Positions 14,261 through 20,971 of a stretch of DNA of 20,971 nt are shown here, in pieces (position 1 is the stretch's first letter; the number at the start of each line of letters is the position of its first letter). The position numbers were made by a program, and so were the translations under genes. Under the pieces are notes generated by a model. That model did not search any database, was not told the DNA's origin, and was given only the letters and a program-made list of their open reading frames with translations. Origin of the DNA: JBKHHU01 sp046539045 (GTDB lineage Bacteria; Planctomycetota; Phycisphaerae; SM23-33); assembly GCA_046539045.1 (NCBI GenBank), contig JBKHHU010000041.1, positions 1 to 20,971 on the forward strand, written 5' to 3'.

Positions 14261-15864
14261 TAACGCAGGCGGACCCGCGGATCGAACACGCTGTAGAGCA
14301 GGTCGGTCAGCAGCAGGCCCAGAACGTAGAGCACTGCCGTGAGGAAGGTCAAACCCGTCACCATCGGAACGTCCCGATCGTAGATGCTGGTCAGCAGCAG
14401 GTCGCCCAGACCCGGAATGCCGTAGAACTTCTCCAGCAGCAGCGAACCCATGATCAGGAACGGTATCGCCATCACGAGGTTGGTCAGGATCGGGAGCATG
14501 CAGTTCTTCAGCACGTGCTTGAACAGGATTGACGGCAGGGCGACGCCCTTGGCGCGGGCAGTGCGGACGTAGTCCTGGTTGACCTGGTCCAGGATGATCG
14601 TTCGATAGAACCGGACCGACGCGCCCAGACCGGCAATGACGGAAATCGCGATCGGCACGTAGATATTCACCCGCGGCGTCATTCCATACGCCATTTCCGG
14701 GCGGATCCTGAACATGATCGCCTGTCCGAGAATCATGTAGGCCAGGAACGGAATGCACATGCCCAGCACGCTGAGGAACACGCCCAGGTGGTCGATCCAT
14801 GTTCCGCGGAAATAGGCGACGATGGAACTGACAATCATCGCCGTGAGCCACCCCAGTGCCAGGGCGGGCACGGTAATCGACAGGCTGTACGGCGCCCGCT
14901 CGACGATGATCTCCCAGATGGTCTTGTTCAGGCGGTAGCTTTCCCCGGAGAACGTGACCGACTCCCGCAGGTGCCAGAAGAACTGGCTGTTGAGCAACTG
15001 CTCGGGAGCATCGTATTCCGTAAAGCCGGCCCGGAGTTTGCCATCGTTCTTCGGGTGGTTGTTGACTGCATCCAGCAGGTCGCCTGCGGTTCCGCCTTCC
15101 AGTGCCGCCACGTCGATGGCCAGTCGTGTTCCGTCGACCAGAGTAAGGACCATGTGCGGGCCGGGAGCAATCCCCGGCTCGTCGGTGGCTTCCGCGGGGG
15201 CGGTGACGGTTGTAACGGTGGTGGTTGGCTGCTCGCTATTGCGGGTCGCCGGTTCGGTCGCTGCCGGGGCGGTTGTCTCCGTTCCCGCCGGCTGCGTGGC
15301 GGGCGCCGTCGCTGTCTGTGTGGTCGGTCCGGCCTCCGGTTCGGCCTCCGCGGCAGCTTTTTCCTTTGTCAGCACGGCGAGGGCGGTCTTCGAAACCAGC
15401 GGTCGGGGCCTGTCTACGCTGTGCCCGGTGACGGGGTCAACGACCTCTCGCGTTTCCACCATGTCGCTGATGGGTGTTTCTCGATCGAGCCCAGCGACAT
15501 AGCTTCCGACGATGGTAGGAAACTCTTGCCGGTCCTCGATGGGCTTGAGCCTCAGCCAGAGGACCTCCGCGGCCTGGGAACCCTGCACATCCTCGATGCT
15601 GAGCACGCCGGTGTCGGCGCCCTCTTGGTCGGAGGGTTTGGTCATGTCCACCAGCGCCAGTTGCCGGTGGACATTGATGAGGGGAGGCAGGTCAAGTTTA
15701 TGTCTTTCGAAAAACTCGATCCGCTGCTCACGTCCTGCCTTGATGTTGACGTAGTTGGCGGAGACGTCCCCGGCGACGACACGAAACAGGAGGAACGTCA
15801 GCAACATCACGCCGAAAATAGTGAGTACAGCGTTGAAGAGCCTTCGCAGGATGAACCGACCCAT
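14260..15864 (-). CDS. Oligopeptide/dipeptide ABC importer, permease (OppB/DppB-like) with large loop insertion
   Basis: Membrane permease of the Opp/Dpp family, but 534 residues against the usual 300-340. TM1 is at 9-31 (NAVLTIFGVMLLTFLLFRVV). Normal OppB sequence resumes at about 295 (FFWHLRESV...SYRLNKTIWEIIVERAPYSL). The ATPase-contacting EAA loop is DYVRTARAKGVALPSILFKH (431-450). The extra material, about residues 65-290, lies after TM1, where OppB has an extracytoplasmic loop. It has an initial ordered-looking part, a Thr/Ala/Pro/Glu-rich linker (about 171-229), and a second ordered-looking part (HMVLTLVDGTRLAIDVAALEG). GGGAGG lies 6 bases before ATG 15864, and the gene begins 3 bases after the binding-protein stop. 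Confidence 0.9.
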   Translation of the reverse strand: MGRFILRRLFNAVLTIFGVMLLTFLLFRVVAGDVSANYVNIKAGREQRIEFFERHKLDLPPLINVHRQLALVDMTKPSDQEGADTGVLSIEDVQGSQAAEVLWLRLKPIEDRQEFPTIVGSYVAGLDRETPISDMVETREVVDPVTGHSVDRPRPLVSKTALAVLTKEKAAAEAEPEAGPTTQTATAPATQPAGTETTAPAATEPATRNSEQPTTTVTTVTAPAEATDEPGIAPGPHMVLTLVDGTRLAIDVAALEGGTAGDLLDAVNNHPKNDGKLRAGFTEYDAPEQLLNSQFFWHLRESVTFSGESYRLNKTIWEIIVERAPYSLSITVPALALGWLTAMIVSSIVAYFRGTWIDHLGVFLSVLGMCIPFLAYMILGQAIMFRIRPEMAYGMTPRVNIYVPIAISVIAGLGASVRFYRTIILDQVNQDYVRTARAKGVALPSILFKHVLKNCMLPILTNLVMAIPFLIMGSLLLEKFYGIPGLGDLLLTSIYDRDVPMVTGLTFLTAVLYVLGLLLTDLLYSVFDPRVRLR

Positions 15865-15867
15865 GAA

Positions 15868-17808
15868 CTACCTCCCGCCGCCGAGCTTTTTGCGCTGCTC
15901 GGCGTCGATCCGTCTATACTTGAGGAACCCGTATCCGATGGGATGCGGCTTGACGTTGTGCACCCATTCGTAGAAGAGCACGAAGCTCTGCGGCTCGCTC
16001 AACAGCAGCACCGGCACGTCTTCACTGATCATGTTGGCCATTTTCGCGTAGAGCTTCGTCCGCTCCGGGCTCGGGGGCATGACCCGCGCCTTTTCGTAGA
16101 GCCTGTCAAATTCCGGGTTGCTGTAGTTGGCGTTGTTTGTGCCCTTCTTGATATTGGGCGTGTAGAACAGTTGGAGGAAGTTCTCGGCGTCGGGATAGTC
16201 GGCGTGCCAGCCCATGGTGTAGATCTGGGCCTGCTTGTTGTGGACCTTCCGCTGAAGCGTCGGCCAGTCGTTGAATTCCACCTTGAGCGTCAGTCCGATC
16301 TTTCGGAACTGGCTTTTGGCGAAGTCCGCGGTCCGGTTCGCCGTGGCCGACTGGTCGCCCATCTGCAGCGTCAGAGGGGGAATCTCTCCGTCGGGAGTCA
16401 GCAGCCCGGCGGCTTTGAGGTCTTTCTTCGCCTGCTGGATCTTCTTTTTCGCCAGGTCCACGTCCAGTTTGTAGTAGGGCCCCGGCCTGGCGACTTTGCT
16501 GCCTTCGATGCTGGAGGGGATGATGTTGCGCGCGACCTTGCCCCGCCCGTTGTAGAGCACCCTGATGTGCGTCTCGACATCGTAAGCCAGGCTGATCGCC
16601 TGCCGTAGCGCCTTGCTCTTGCTGAGAACCCGGTCTTCCATGTTGAACACCAGCCAGTAGATTACCGGTTGGCTGTACTTGCGGAGGTAGATGCCCCGCT
16701 TTTCCCACATGTCGGTGAGGTCCTTGCCCGGGGTGATGACCGAGTCAAATGTTTCCTGCGGAATACCTGAGGCATCCTTCCGCTTGGTCAGGAACATCAT
16801 CCAGGATGAATAGGACTCGGCCACGAATCGGTAATGGATCACGTCCACGAAGGGGACCTTCGCCGGTTTGCCGTTGTTGCTGGTGGCATCATCCAGCAGC
16901 CCGGCTGCCTTGTCGCCGATGTATTCGTCGTCGGCGGGCTCGCCTTCGGTGGGGTAGTATTCGTCGCGGAACAGGGGGTTGCGCCGCAGGATAATCTTGT
17001 TCTTCTCCTCCCACTCCGCCAGCAGGTACGGGCCGGTGCCCACCACCATCTCAGGCCGGCGGAATTCCGTCACGCGATCGGCAATTTCGATCGGGTCCTC
17101 GTCGCGGTCCAGCCCGGCCAGCCAGTAGTCGACGGCCTCCCGTGGGACTGGGGCATATACGTGCATCGCCAGCACGTATATGAACTGGGGGAACTGCCGC
17201 GTGAGCTTGATCTGCAGCGTGTAGTCGTCCAAAGCTTTGATGCCCGACACGTTCAGATCGTATCGGCTGAAGTCGCCGGACTTGTACAGGCGGGTCTTCT
17301 GGCGGTAATCGTCCAGCCCCTCCACGCGGTCACTGAGGAACGCCCATGAAAGCCCGGTCTGCAGGTGATAGTCTGCCACGCGTTTGAATGCGAGTTCGAA
17401 GTCCTTGGCCTTCAGTTCGCGCGTCGGCCAGACATTCCTGCCATTGACAGTGACACGCTTCCCGAAGCAGGGGTTCCGCTGGAACTTGACGCCTTTCTTC
17501 AGCTTGATGGTATACGTCAACCCGTCTTCGGAGATTTCGGGCATCTCCGCCGCCAGTTGCGGGACGACCTTCGGCGGCCTGATGAGGAAGTGATAGGCGT
17601 AGAGCCCTTCATAGAAGTTGGCCTGGATGCTGGAGGAGGTCGTGTCGCTACAGGTGGCCGGGTCGATGGATTTGACCGCCGCCCCGTAGGTGTCCCAGAG
17701 GACCACTTTCCCCGCCGGTATGTCCACGGACTGTTCACGCAGGAGGACCAGCGGCGACAGCACCAGCGCAGCAACAACGAGCAGAGATATCGCGTAGAAC
17801 CATTTCAT
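15868..17808 (-). CDS. Periplasmic peptide-binding protein of the ABC importer (SBP_bac_5)
   Basis: Extracellular solute-binding protein, family 5 (OppA/DppA-like), 646 residues, which captures the substrate for the OppBCDF subunits downstream. It starts with a hydrophobic segment (about 3-23) but shows no lipobox Cys, so it may stay anchored by that segment. SBP_5 landmarks are VPQLAAEMPEISEDGLTYTI, VGTGPYLLAEWEEKNKIILRRNP, and GWHADYPDAENFLQLFYTPN near the C-terminal half. It is longer than OppA (about 540 residues) and includes an extra charged stretch around YYPTEGEPADDEYIGDKAAG. ATG 17808 is preferred because the hydrophobic segment starts there; ATG 17931 would overlap the promoter. It is the first cistron, so the whole importer probably depends on the promoter at 17936-17965. 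Substrate specificity cannot be inferred. Confidence 0.92.
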   Translation of the reverse strand: MKWFYAISLLVVAALVLSPLVLLREQSVDIPAGKVVLWDTYGAAVKSIDPATCSDTTSSSIQANFYEGLYAYHFLIRPPKVVPQLAAEMPEISEDGLTYTIKLKKGVKFQRNPCFGKRVTVNGRNVWPTRELKAKDFELAFKRVADYHLQTGLSWAFLSDRVEGLDDYRQKTRLYKSGDFSRYDLNVSGIKALDDYTLQIKLTRQFPQFIYVLAMHVYAPVPREAVDYWLAGLDRDEDPIEIADRVTEFRRPEMVVGTGPYLLAEWEEKNKIILRRNPLFRDEYYPTEGEPADDEYIGDKAAGLLDDATSNNGKPAKVPFVDVIHYRFVAESYSSWMMFLTKRKDASGIPQETFDSVITPGKDLTDMWEKRGIYLRKYSQPVIYWLVFNMEDRVLSKSKALRQAISLAYDVETHIRVLYNGRGKVARNIIPSSIEGSKVARPGPYYKLDVDLAKKKIQQAKKDLKAAGLLTPDGEIPPLTLQMGDQSATANRTADFAKSQFRKIGLTLKVEFNDWPTLQRKVHNKQAQIYTMGWHADYPDAENFLQLFYTPNIKKGTNNANYSNPEFDRLYEKARVMPPSPERTKLYAKMANMISEDVPVLLLSEPQSFVLFYEWVHNVKPHPIGYGFLKYRRIDAEQRKKLGGGR

Positions 17809-17844
17809 CGTTGTGAGCCTAACGTAATTTCTTATCGCGGATTG

Positions 17845-17860
17845 CATCCGCCATCGGATG
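17845..17860 (-). other. Stem-loop in the leader of the importer operon
   Basis: CATCCG and CGGATG form a perfect 6-base stem with a 4-base loop, within the predicted leader of about 120 bases. No T-run follows, so it is not a simple attenuator. GC-rich complementary bases are also present at about 17865-17880. Regulatory meaning is inferred only. Confidence 0.3.
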
Positions 17861-17935
17861 GTCAAGGTCCCGGACCGGGGAGCTCTTCCGGCAGCGAACG
17901 AAAGGGACCGCTGGTGGCGGCTTCTGACCACGCCG

Positions 17936-17965
17936 ATTATCGATGTTTTCCTGTGAAGCTTTCAA
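17936..17965 (-). promoter_or_regulatory. Candidate promoter of the peptide importer operon
   Basis: On the minus strand TTGAAA (17960-17965) and GATAAT (17936-17941) are 18 bases apart, each matching consensus at 5 of 6. Transcription would start near 17929, about 120 bases before ATG 17808. The promoter lies just beyond the terminator of the upstream gene, a tidy boundary between two transcription units. Confidence 0.55.
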
Positions 17966-17988
17966 GGGAAAACCTTCGGCGCATGGAA

Positions 17989-18016
17989 ACGCCCCGGAGC
18001 GGGGGGGCCGGGGCGT
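17989..18016 (-). terminator. GC-rich terminator after the exported repeat protein gene
   Basis: A perfect 9-base stem (ACGCCCCGG, 17989-17997, with CCGGGGCGT, 18008-18016) encloses a 10-base loop. Downstream on the minus strand only TTTCC follows, so the U-tract is weak, but the position 24 bases after the stop codon at 18040 fits. Confidence 0.6.
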
Positions 18017-18039
18017 GAACTGGTGCGGGTGGAGGTTGC

Positions 18040-19170
18040 TCAGGACGCGTTGCCTGGATTCGTCGCCGGCTGGGTCGGTTGGGTCTCTGCCGGTTGAGTC
18101 GCAACAGGTTTGTACTGCGACGGTTCCTTCACGCCGTGGTCCTTCTGTAGTGCGCTGAGCCAGTCGGCCAGTGCCACTCCGACGGCCGCGACCGAGTCGG
18201 CCGCGTCTTCATCGTCCAGTGCGCCGCTGATGGTGTTGCGCTCCTCGTCGATGGATTGGTTGATGTACCGCTCGACACCCTTGAGCAGAAGCTCTGCAGC
18301 CCGGGCGACCTTCCCCTGTCCCTCATTCTGCTGATAGGCAATGAACGCGCACTTGGCCAGGTTGGCGCCGAGCTGGATCGCTCGCGTGCGCATCGCCTGG
18401 TTTCCGTCATAGATCGACAGGTACGTGTTCAGTGTGGCAAGGCCTGCGTCTGCCGACTCGATCCAGTCGATCTTCAGGCGGATCGTTTGACGACAGAGGC
18501 GATCGACCAACCCTTCATAGATCTCGAAGGAGGTCTGAAGGGCATTGGCATACACATCCGTGGCGACAGCCTGCGGCCGCACCTGCGGCATTCGCAGAGC
18601 CCGCATCAGTGCCCGCAGAACCACCGGGGAATCCTCGTTTTTGGCCGCAGCGGTCAGTGAATCGAACATCGTCTTACGATACCGCTGCCCCTGGGCCAGC
18701 AGCAGAGACCGGACCAGCGAGTAGCCCTTCCATCCGAGGTAGCGGACGGCCGGGTTCTGGTGGGTCACCATCTCTTCCAGTGCCGGCTGGATCGTAACCT
18801 GAGGGAGGTTCGCCAGAACGATCGACGCGTTGATCTGCAGCTTCGGGTCACTCTTGAGCAGGGGAGTCAAAACCTCGGCCGCCTCACGGGCGAAGACAAA
18901 CCGATACGCGGTCGACTGATACAGGTTGTAGTCACGAATGATGTTCTGTCGACCGCGGAAAATGTCTTCCTCGTTCTCAGCGGTTTTCATGAGGTCCGCG
19001 TAGTGCTGGATCCGGGTCCGGATCATCTCCTCGTGGGCCGACAGGAGCCTGTTGTTCAGGGCCTCGTCGGGAATGTCCAGAGGAGGTGCCTGCGAAAAAG
19101 CAACGGAACCGGTCAGGAGAGTGACAACAGGAATGATGAGGCAGACTAGGCGGAACTGTTGATCGCGCAT
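18040..19170 (-). CDS. Exported helical (HEAT-like) protein of unknown function
   Basis: Function not recognised. The 376-residue protein has a signal peptide: a hydrophobic run at about 8-20, with cleavage near SVA|F at 24-25 or SQA|P at 28-29. The body is helical, and residues about 95-160 read like HEAT-type repeats: ASIVLANLP, ALEEMVTHQNPAVRYLGWKGYSLV, LLLAQGQRYR. A second helical part (about 195-330) has no signature I know. The protein ends in a disordered tail with ATQPAETQPTQPATNPG. It probably acts in the periplasm as a scaffold or binding protein, but that is inference. ATG 19170 has a weak ribosome site (GGAAGG about 13 bases away). Its promoter is at 19210-19238, and a terminator follows. 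Confidence 0.7.
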   Translation of the reverse strand: MRDQQFRLVCLIIPVVTLLTGSVAFSQAPPLDIPDEALNNRLLSAHEEMIRTRIQHYADLMKTAENEEDIFRGRQNIIRDYNLYQSTAYRFVFAREAAEVLTPLLKSDPKLQINASIVLANLPQVTIQPALEEMVTHQNPAVRYLGWKGYSLVRSLLLAQGQRYRKTMFDSLTAAAKNEDSPVVLRALMRALRMPQVRPQAVATDVYANALQTSFEIYEGLVDRLCRQTIRLKIDWIESADAGLATLNTYLSIYDGNQAMRTRAIQLGANLAKCAFIAYQQNEGQGKVARAAELLLKGVERYINQSIDEERNTISGALDDEDAADSVAAVGVALADWLSALQKDHGVKEPSQYKPVATQPAETQPTQPATNPGNAS

Positions 19171-19209
19171 GAGGCCAAATTCCTTCCATCGGGAATACTG
19201 TCGCCGATC

Positions 19210-19238
19210 ATGCTAGATAGACGCTCTATCCCTGTCAA
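19210..19238 (-). promoter_or_regulatory. Strong promoter with an operator dyad in its spacer
   Basis: On the minus strand TTGACA (19233-19238) is a perfect -35. The -10 TAGCAT (19210-19215) is 17 bases away and matches 4 of 6. Initiation near 19203 gives a leader of about 33 bases before ATG 19170. The spacer contains a 15-base inverted repeat. Confidence 0.7.
19216..19230. repeat. Spacer palindrome, candidate repressor site
   Basis: GATAGA-CGC-TCTATC is a perfect inverted repeat with 6-base arms and a 3-base centre. It fills the spacer between the -35 and -10 hexamers, adjoining the -10 and ending 2 bases from the -35. A bound dimer would block RNA polymerase; the binding protein is unknown. 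Confidence 0.55.
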
Positions 19239-19435
19239 GCGCGATCTGTCGCCGGCGAGAGCGTCTTTTCAAACCGCCTGCAGTAGTCGCTGTTGCGGCT
19301 CCGGGCCGACAGCCCGGCCGGGGAGGGGATGGATACACCTGAAGGAAAGCTCGGAATACGGCATCTGCCCCGACTGCATGGGAAAGCATTGCTCGCAGCA
19401 CCGAGACTGATCAGATCGTCGCGTACGGCGGCCGG
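19239..19435. other. Intergenic region without a credible gene
   Basis: About 200 bases lie between the stop at 19436 and the promoter at 19210-19238. A GC stem (CCGGGC/GCCCGG, 19301-19317) is present without a T-run, so it is a poor terminator for the upstream gene. Short open frames on both strands lack ribosome sites and family features. Confidence 0.45.
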
Positions 19436-20971
19436 TTAATCCACCACCCCCAGAAGCGCCTCCAGAACAGCAGCCTGACTGTAGAGCGAGATCTTCGCCG
19501 CTTCGGGCGAAGTGCGGACCGCCCCCACCCAACTGTCCGGATCGGCGGAGAAGACGGCTTCTCCGGGTTTATACATCATGCGATAGCAGAACCGTCGGGC
19601 GGCCATCTGCTCCGACGTGGTCGCGGTGATCAGGACCGGCTGGGACTTCTCGCCCTCCCGGAAGAAGGCGTCCAGCACAAGGACAGCAGCATGCGCGGTG
19701 TTCGCAGTGGTCGGGCTCGCGTCCGCGGCTGCAAACCCGCCGTTTTCGTCCATTTGTTTCGCATTCTGCCTGATCGACGCCAGCGGGTCGGCCGTCTGCG
19801 GCAGCTTTGCCTGCCGCGGGTACTTCACCACGCGAAGCGCCCATAGCAGCTGGGCGGTATCCGGGGCGTCCTTCTCGATCCGGTCGATGAGGCTCTTGCC
19901 CAGCACCTGCACAGCGTTCTTGTATTTCGCATCGTCTTGTCCTGCCAGTGCCAGGGCGGCCGTCGCTATTGAGCGTATGTCGGCAGAGGCGGTTGCGGCC
20001 CCATCCAGGCGCGCGTGGATCTTCTCCTCTTCCGCCCGTGAGAGAATGGACTGTCGCAACTGCTCGACGAGCGACTTGGCCGGGGCGGAGAGCGGTATCC
20101 CGTCGGCGGATTCTACTGTCAGTACGTACATCGCTGCCGCAGCAAGCTGGTCGGCGGGCAGCCGGGTCGACAGGTACACATTTCCGGTCTTGCCGGTTTT
20201 CCGTTGCGCCGCGGCGAAGCTGACCGCTTTGACGATGGCGCCGTTGTAATCGCTCACCTTACGCGCTGCGGCGTATCTCGCGAGGATCCACGTGGCGTAG
20301 AGGTGGTCCACCAGATCGGGTCGGTCGCCGGGCGGGGCAAACCGCCCGCTGTCGAGCTGGTAGCGGACGGTGAAGTCGGCGATGGCCTCGGCCGCCCGGG
20401 CCAACTCTTTCTCGCCGATCGCCTCCATTGGCATCAACCGCTTGCCCCGGTACAGCCAGACCGCGGGTCTGCCCGGGTAGCTCGCATAGTGGCGGGATTG
20501 CTGCAGCGACAGGCGGACCGGCGCTGATGCGTCATTCCGCGACGGCGGGAGTTTACCGATGGTCATCCGTCGGGCGGCGTCGGCATTGAGGCCCAGTATA
20601 TACCCGGTGGACGGCAGCACCCGTGTCTCTCGTCGGCCTCGCCTGGCCAGCAGACCCGTCAGACCGGGGATATACGCCTCCGGCAGATCTTCCGGAACGG
20701 TATCCGTCGGTTCGCCGAGGATTTCCACCTCGATGGTCAACGCTTCGAGAACCTTTCGGTCGACCCGGTTTGGTAACTGGCTGCTGCGCATTGCTCTCAA
20801 AGCGGCCGTCAGCAGGTTCCGAACCGTGTTGGACCCGCCTGCTTCGACCCGTCGGGCGACGGGCGAGCCCTGCAGCCGCAGCTTCAGAGCGACCGCGTAG
20901 TTGGTCTCCGCCAGCGAGCGGAGAGATTCGGGTATCGCCTGCTTCTCCGCGGGTGTGCGGTAATCCAGATA
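19436..20971 (-). CDS. Large protein, 3' part: possible AMMECR1-like region joined to an alpha/alpha-toroid-like region
   Basis: The 5' end is outside the window: the frame is open from the edge to the TAA at 19436-19438, and no start is needed inside (511 residues seen). The first 127 residues include SLRSLAETNYAVAL, ALTIEVEILGEPTDTVPEDLP and GLTGLLARRGRRETRVLPSTGY. Their order and spacing recall the C-terminal half of AMMECR1-family proteins, but the GCIG-type motif is not visible here. From about residue 185 on the protein is helical. Two QW-like segments, YQLDSGRFAPPGDRPDLVDH and QMDENGGFAAADASPTTANTAH, suggest an (alpha/alpha) toroid as in squalene-cyclase or prenyltransferase repeats. 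No catalytic residues can be named. Export cannot be judged without the N-terminus. Confidence 0.65.
   Translation of the reverse strand, partial: YLDYRTPAEKQAIPESLRSLAETNYAVALKLRLQGSPVARRVEAGGSNTVRNLLTAALRAMRSSQLPNRVDRKVLEALTIEVEILGEPTDTVPEDLPEAYIPGLTGLLARRGRRETRVLPSTGYILGLNADAARRMTIGKLPPSRNDASAPVRLSLQQSRHYASYPGRPAVWLYRGKRLMPMEAIGEKELARAAEAIADFTVRYQLDSGRFAPPGDRPDLVDHLYATWILARYAAARKVSDYNGAIVKAVSFAAAQRKTGKTGNVYLSTRLPADQLAAAAMYVLTVESADGIPLSAPAKSLVEQLRQSILSRAEEEKIHARLDGAATASADIRSIATAALALAGQDDAKYKNAVQVLGKSLIDRIEKDAPDTAQLLWALRVVKYPRQAKLPQTADPLASIRQNAKQMDENGGFAAADASPTTANTAHAAVLVLDAFFREGEKSQPVLITATTSEQMAARRFCYRMMYKPGEAVFSADPDSWVGAVRTSPEAAKISLYSQAAVLEALLGVVD

Noticed and set aside
14788..16608. Long plus-strand frame opposite the permease and binding protein
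   Set aside because: Antisense shadow in high-GC DNA; the minus-strand frames carry clear transporter motifs.
19301..19317. CCGGGC/GCCCGG stem as a terminator for the right-end gene
   Set aside because: Only six pairs and no T-run on either strand.
1..20971. CRISPR array, integrated element or transposon
   Set aside because: No regularly spaced repeats, no integrase or transposase, and no terminal repeats seen on reading both strands.

Overview
This is a GC-rich bacterial window with 15 recognisable protein genes and one truncated tRNA. Long signal-peptide proteins of no known family, Ala-Thr-Gln-Pro-rich linkers and tails, an orphan DNA methyltransferase and a tig-clpP-clpP cluster suggest Planctomycetota, perhaps Phycisphaerae. 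That placement is inferred from protein style only; no marker gene proves it. There is no transposase, integrase, phage gene or CRISPR array, and the region reads as ordinary chromosome.

Positions 1-61 hold the 5' end of a minus-strand tRNA, probably tRNA-Gly, with its promoter. Plus-strand genes follow: a CaCA-family cation/calcium exchanger (260-1396), an exported protein with two similar halves (1459-2628), and a beta-class amino-methyltransferase (2701-3747) whose promoter suggests a leaderless mRNA.

A minus-strand proteostasis cluster then runs trigger factor (7280 to 5799), ClpP (5683 to 5075), a second ClpP (5047 to 4412) and a coiled-coil lipoprotein (4407 to 3757). Trigger factor receives nascent chains at the ribosome. 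The two ClpPs would form a peptidase that needs an unfoldase encoded elsewhere, because no clpX lies here. Behind it is a thioredoxin-fold/alpha-alpha-barrel protein of the YyaL/SPATA20 family (9559 to 7469). It is divergent from a class III, ArgD-like aminotransferase (9818-10996) that ends at a strong terminator.

Positions 17808 to 11056 (minus) are a compact five-gene oligopeptide/dipeptide ABC importer: binding protein, OppB, OppC, OppD and OppF. The cistrons overlap or lie a few bases apart. OppB carries an insertion of about 225 residues in its first extracytoplasmic loop. OppC carries a short insertion whose DNA is a near-perfect 37-base inverted repeat. Both ATPases keep a cysteine-rich C-terminal domain.

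The right end has an exported repeat-rich protein (19170 to 18040), whose consensus-like promoter holds a 15-base dyad in its spacer, and the 3' part of a large gene (19436 to the window edge) that may join an AMMECR1-like region to an alpha/alpha-toroid region. I see no clearly new multi-gene system. The best leads are the modified importer, the histone-H1-like tail on trigger factor, the spacer operator and the possible AMMECR1-like fusion.
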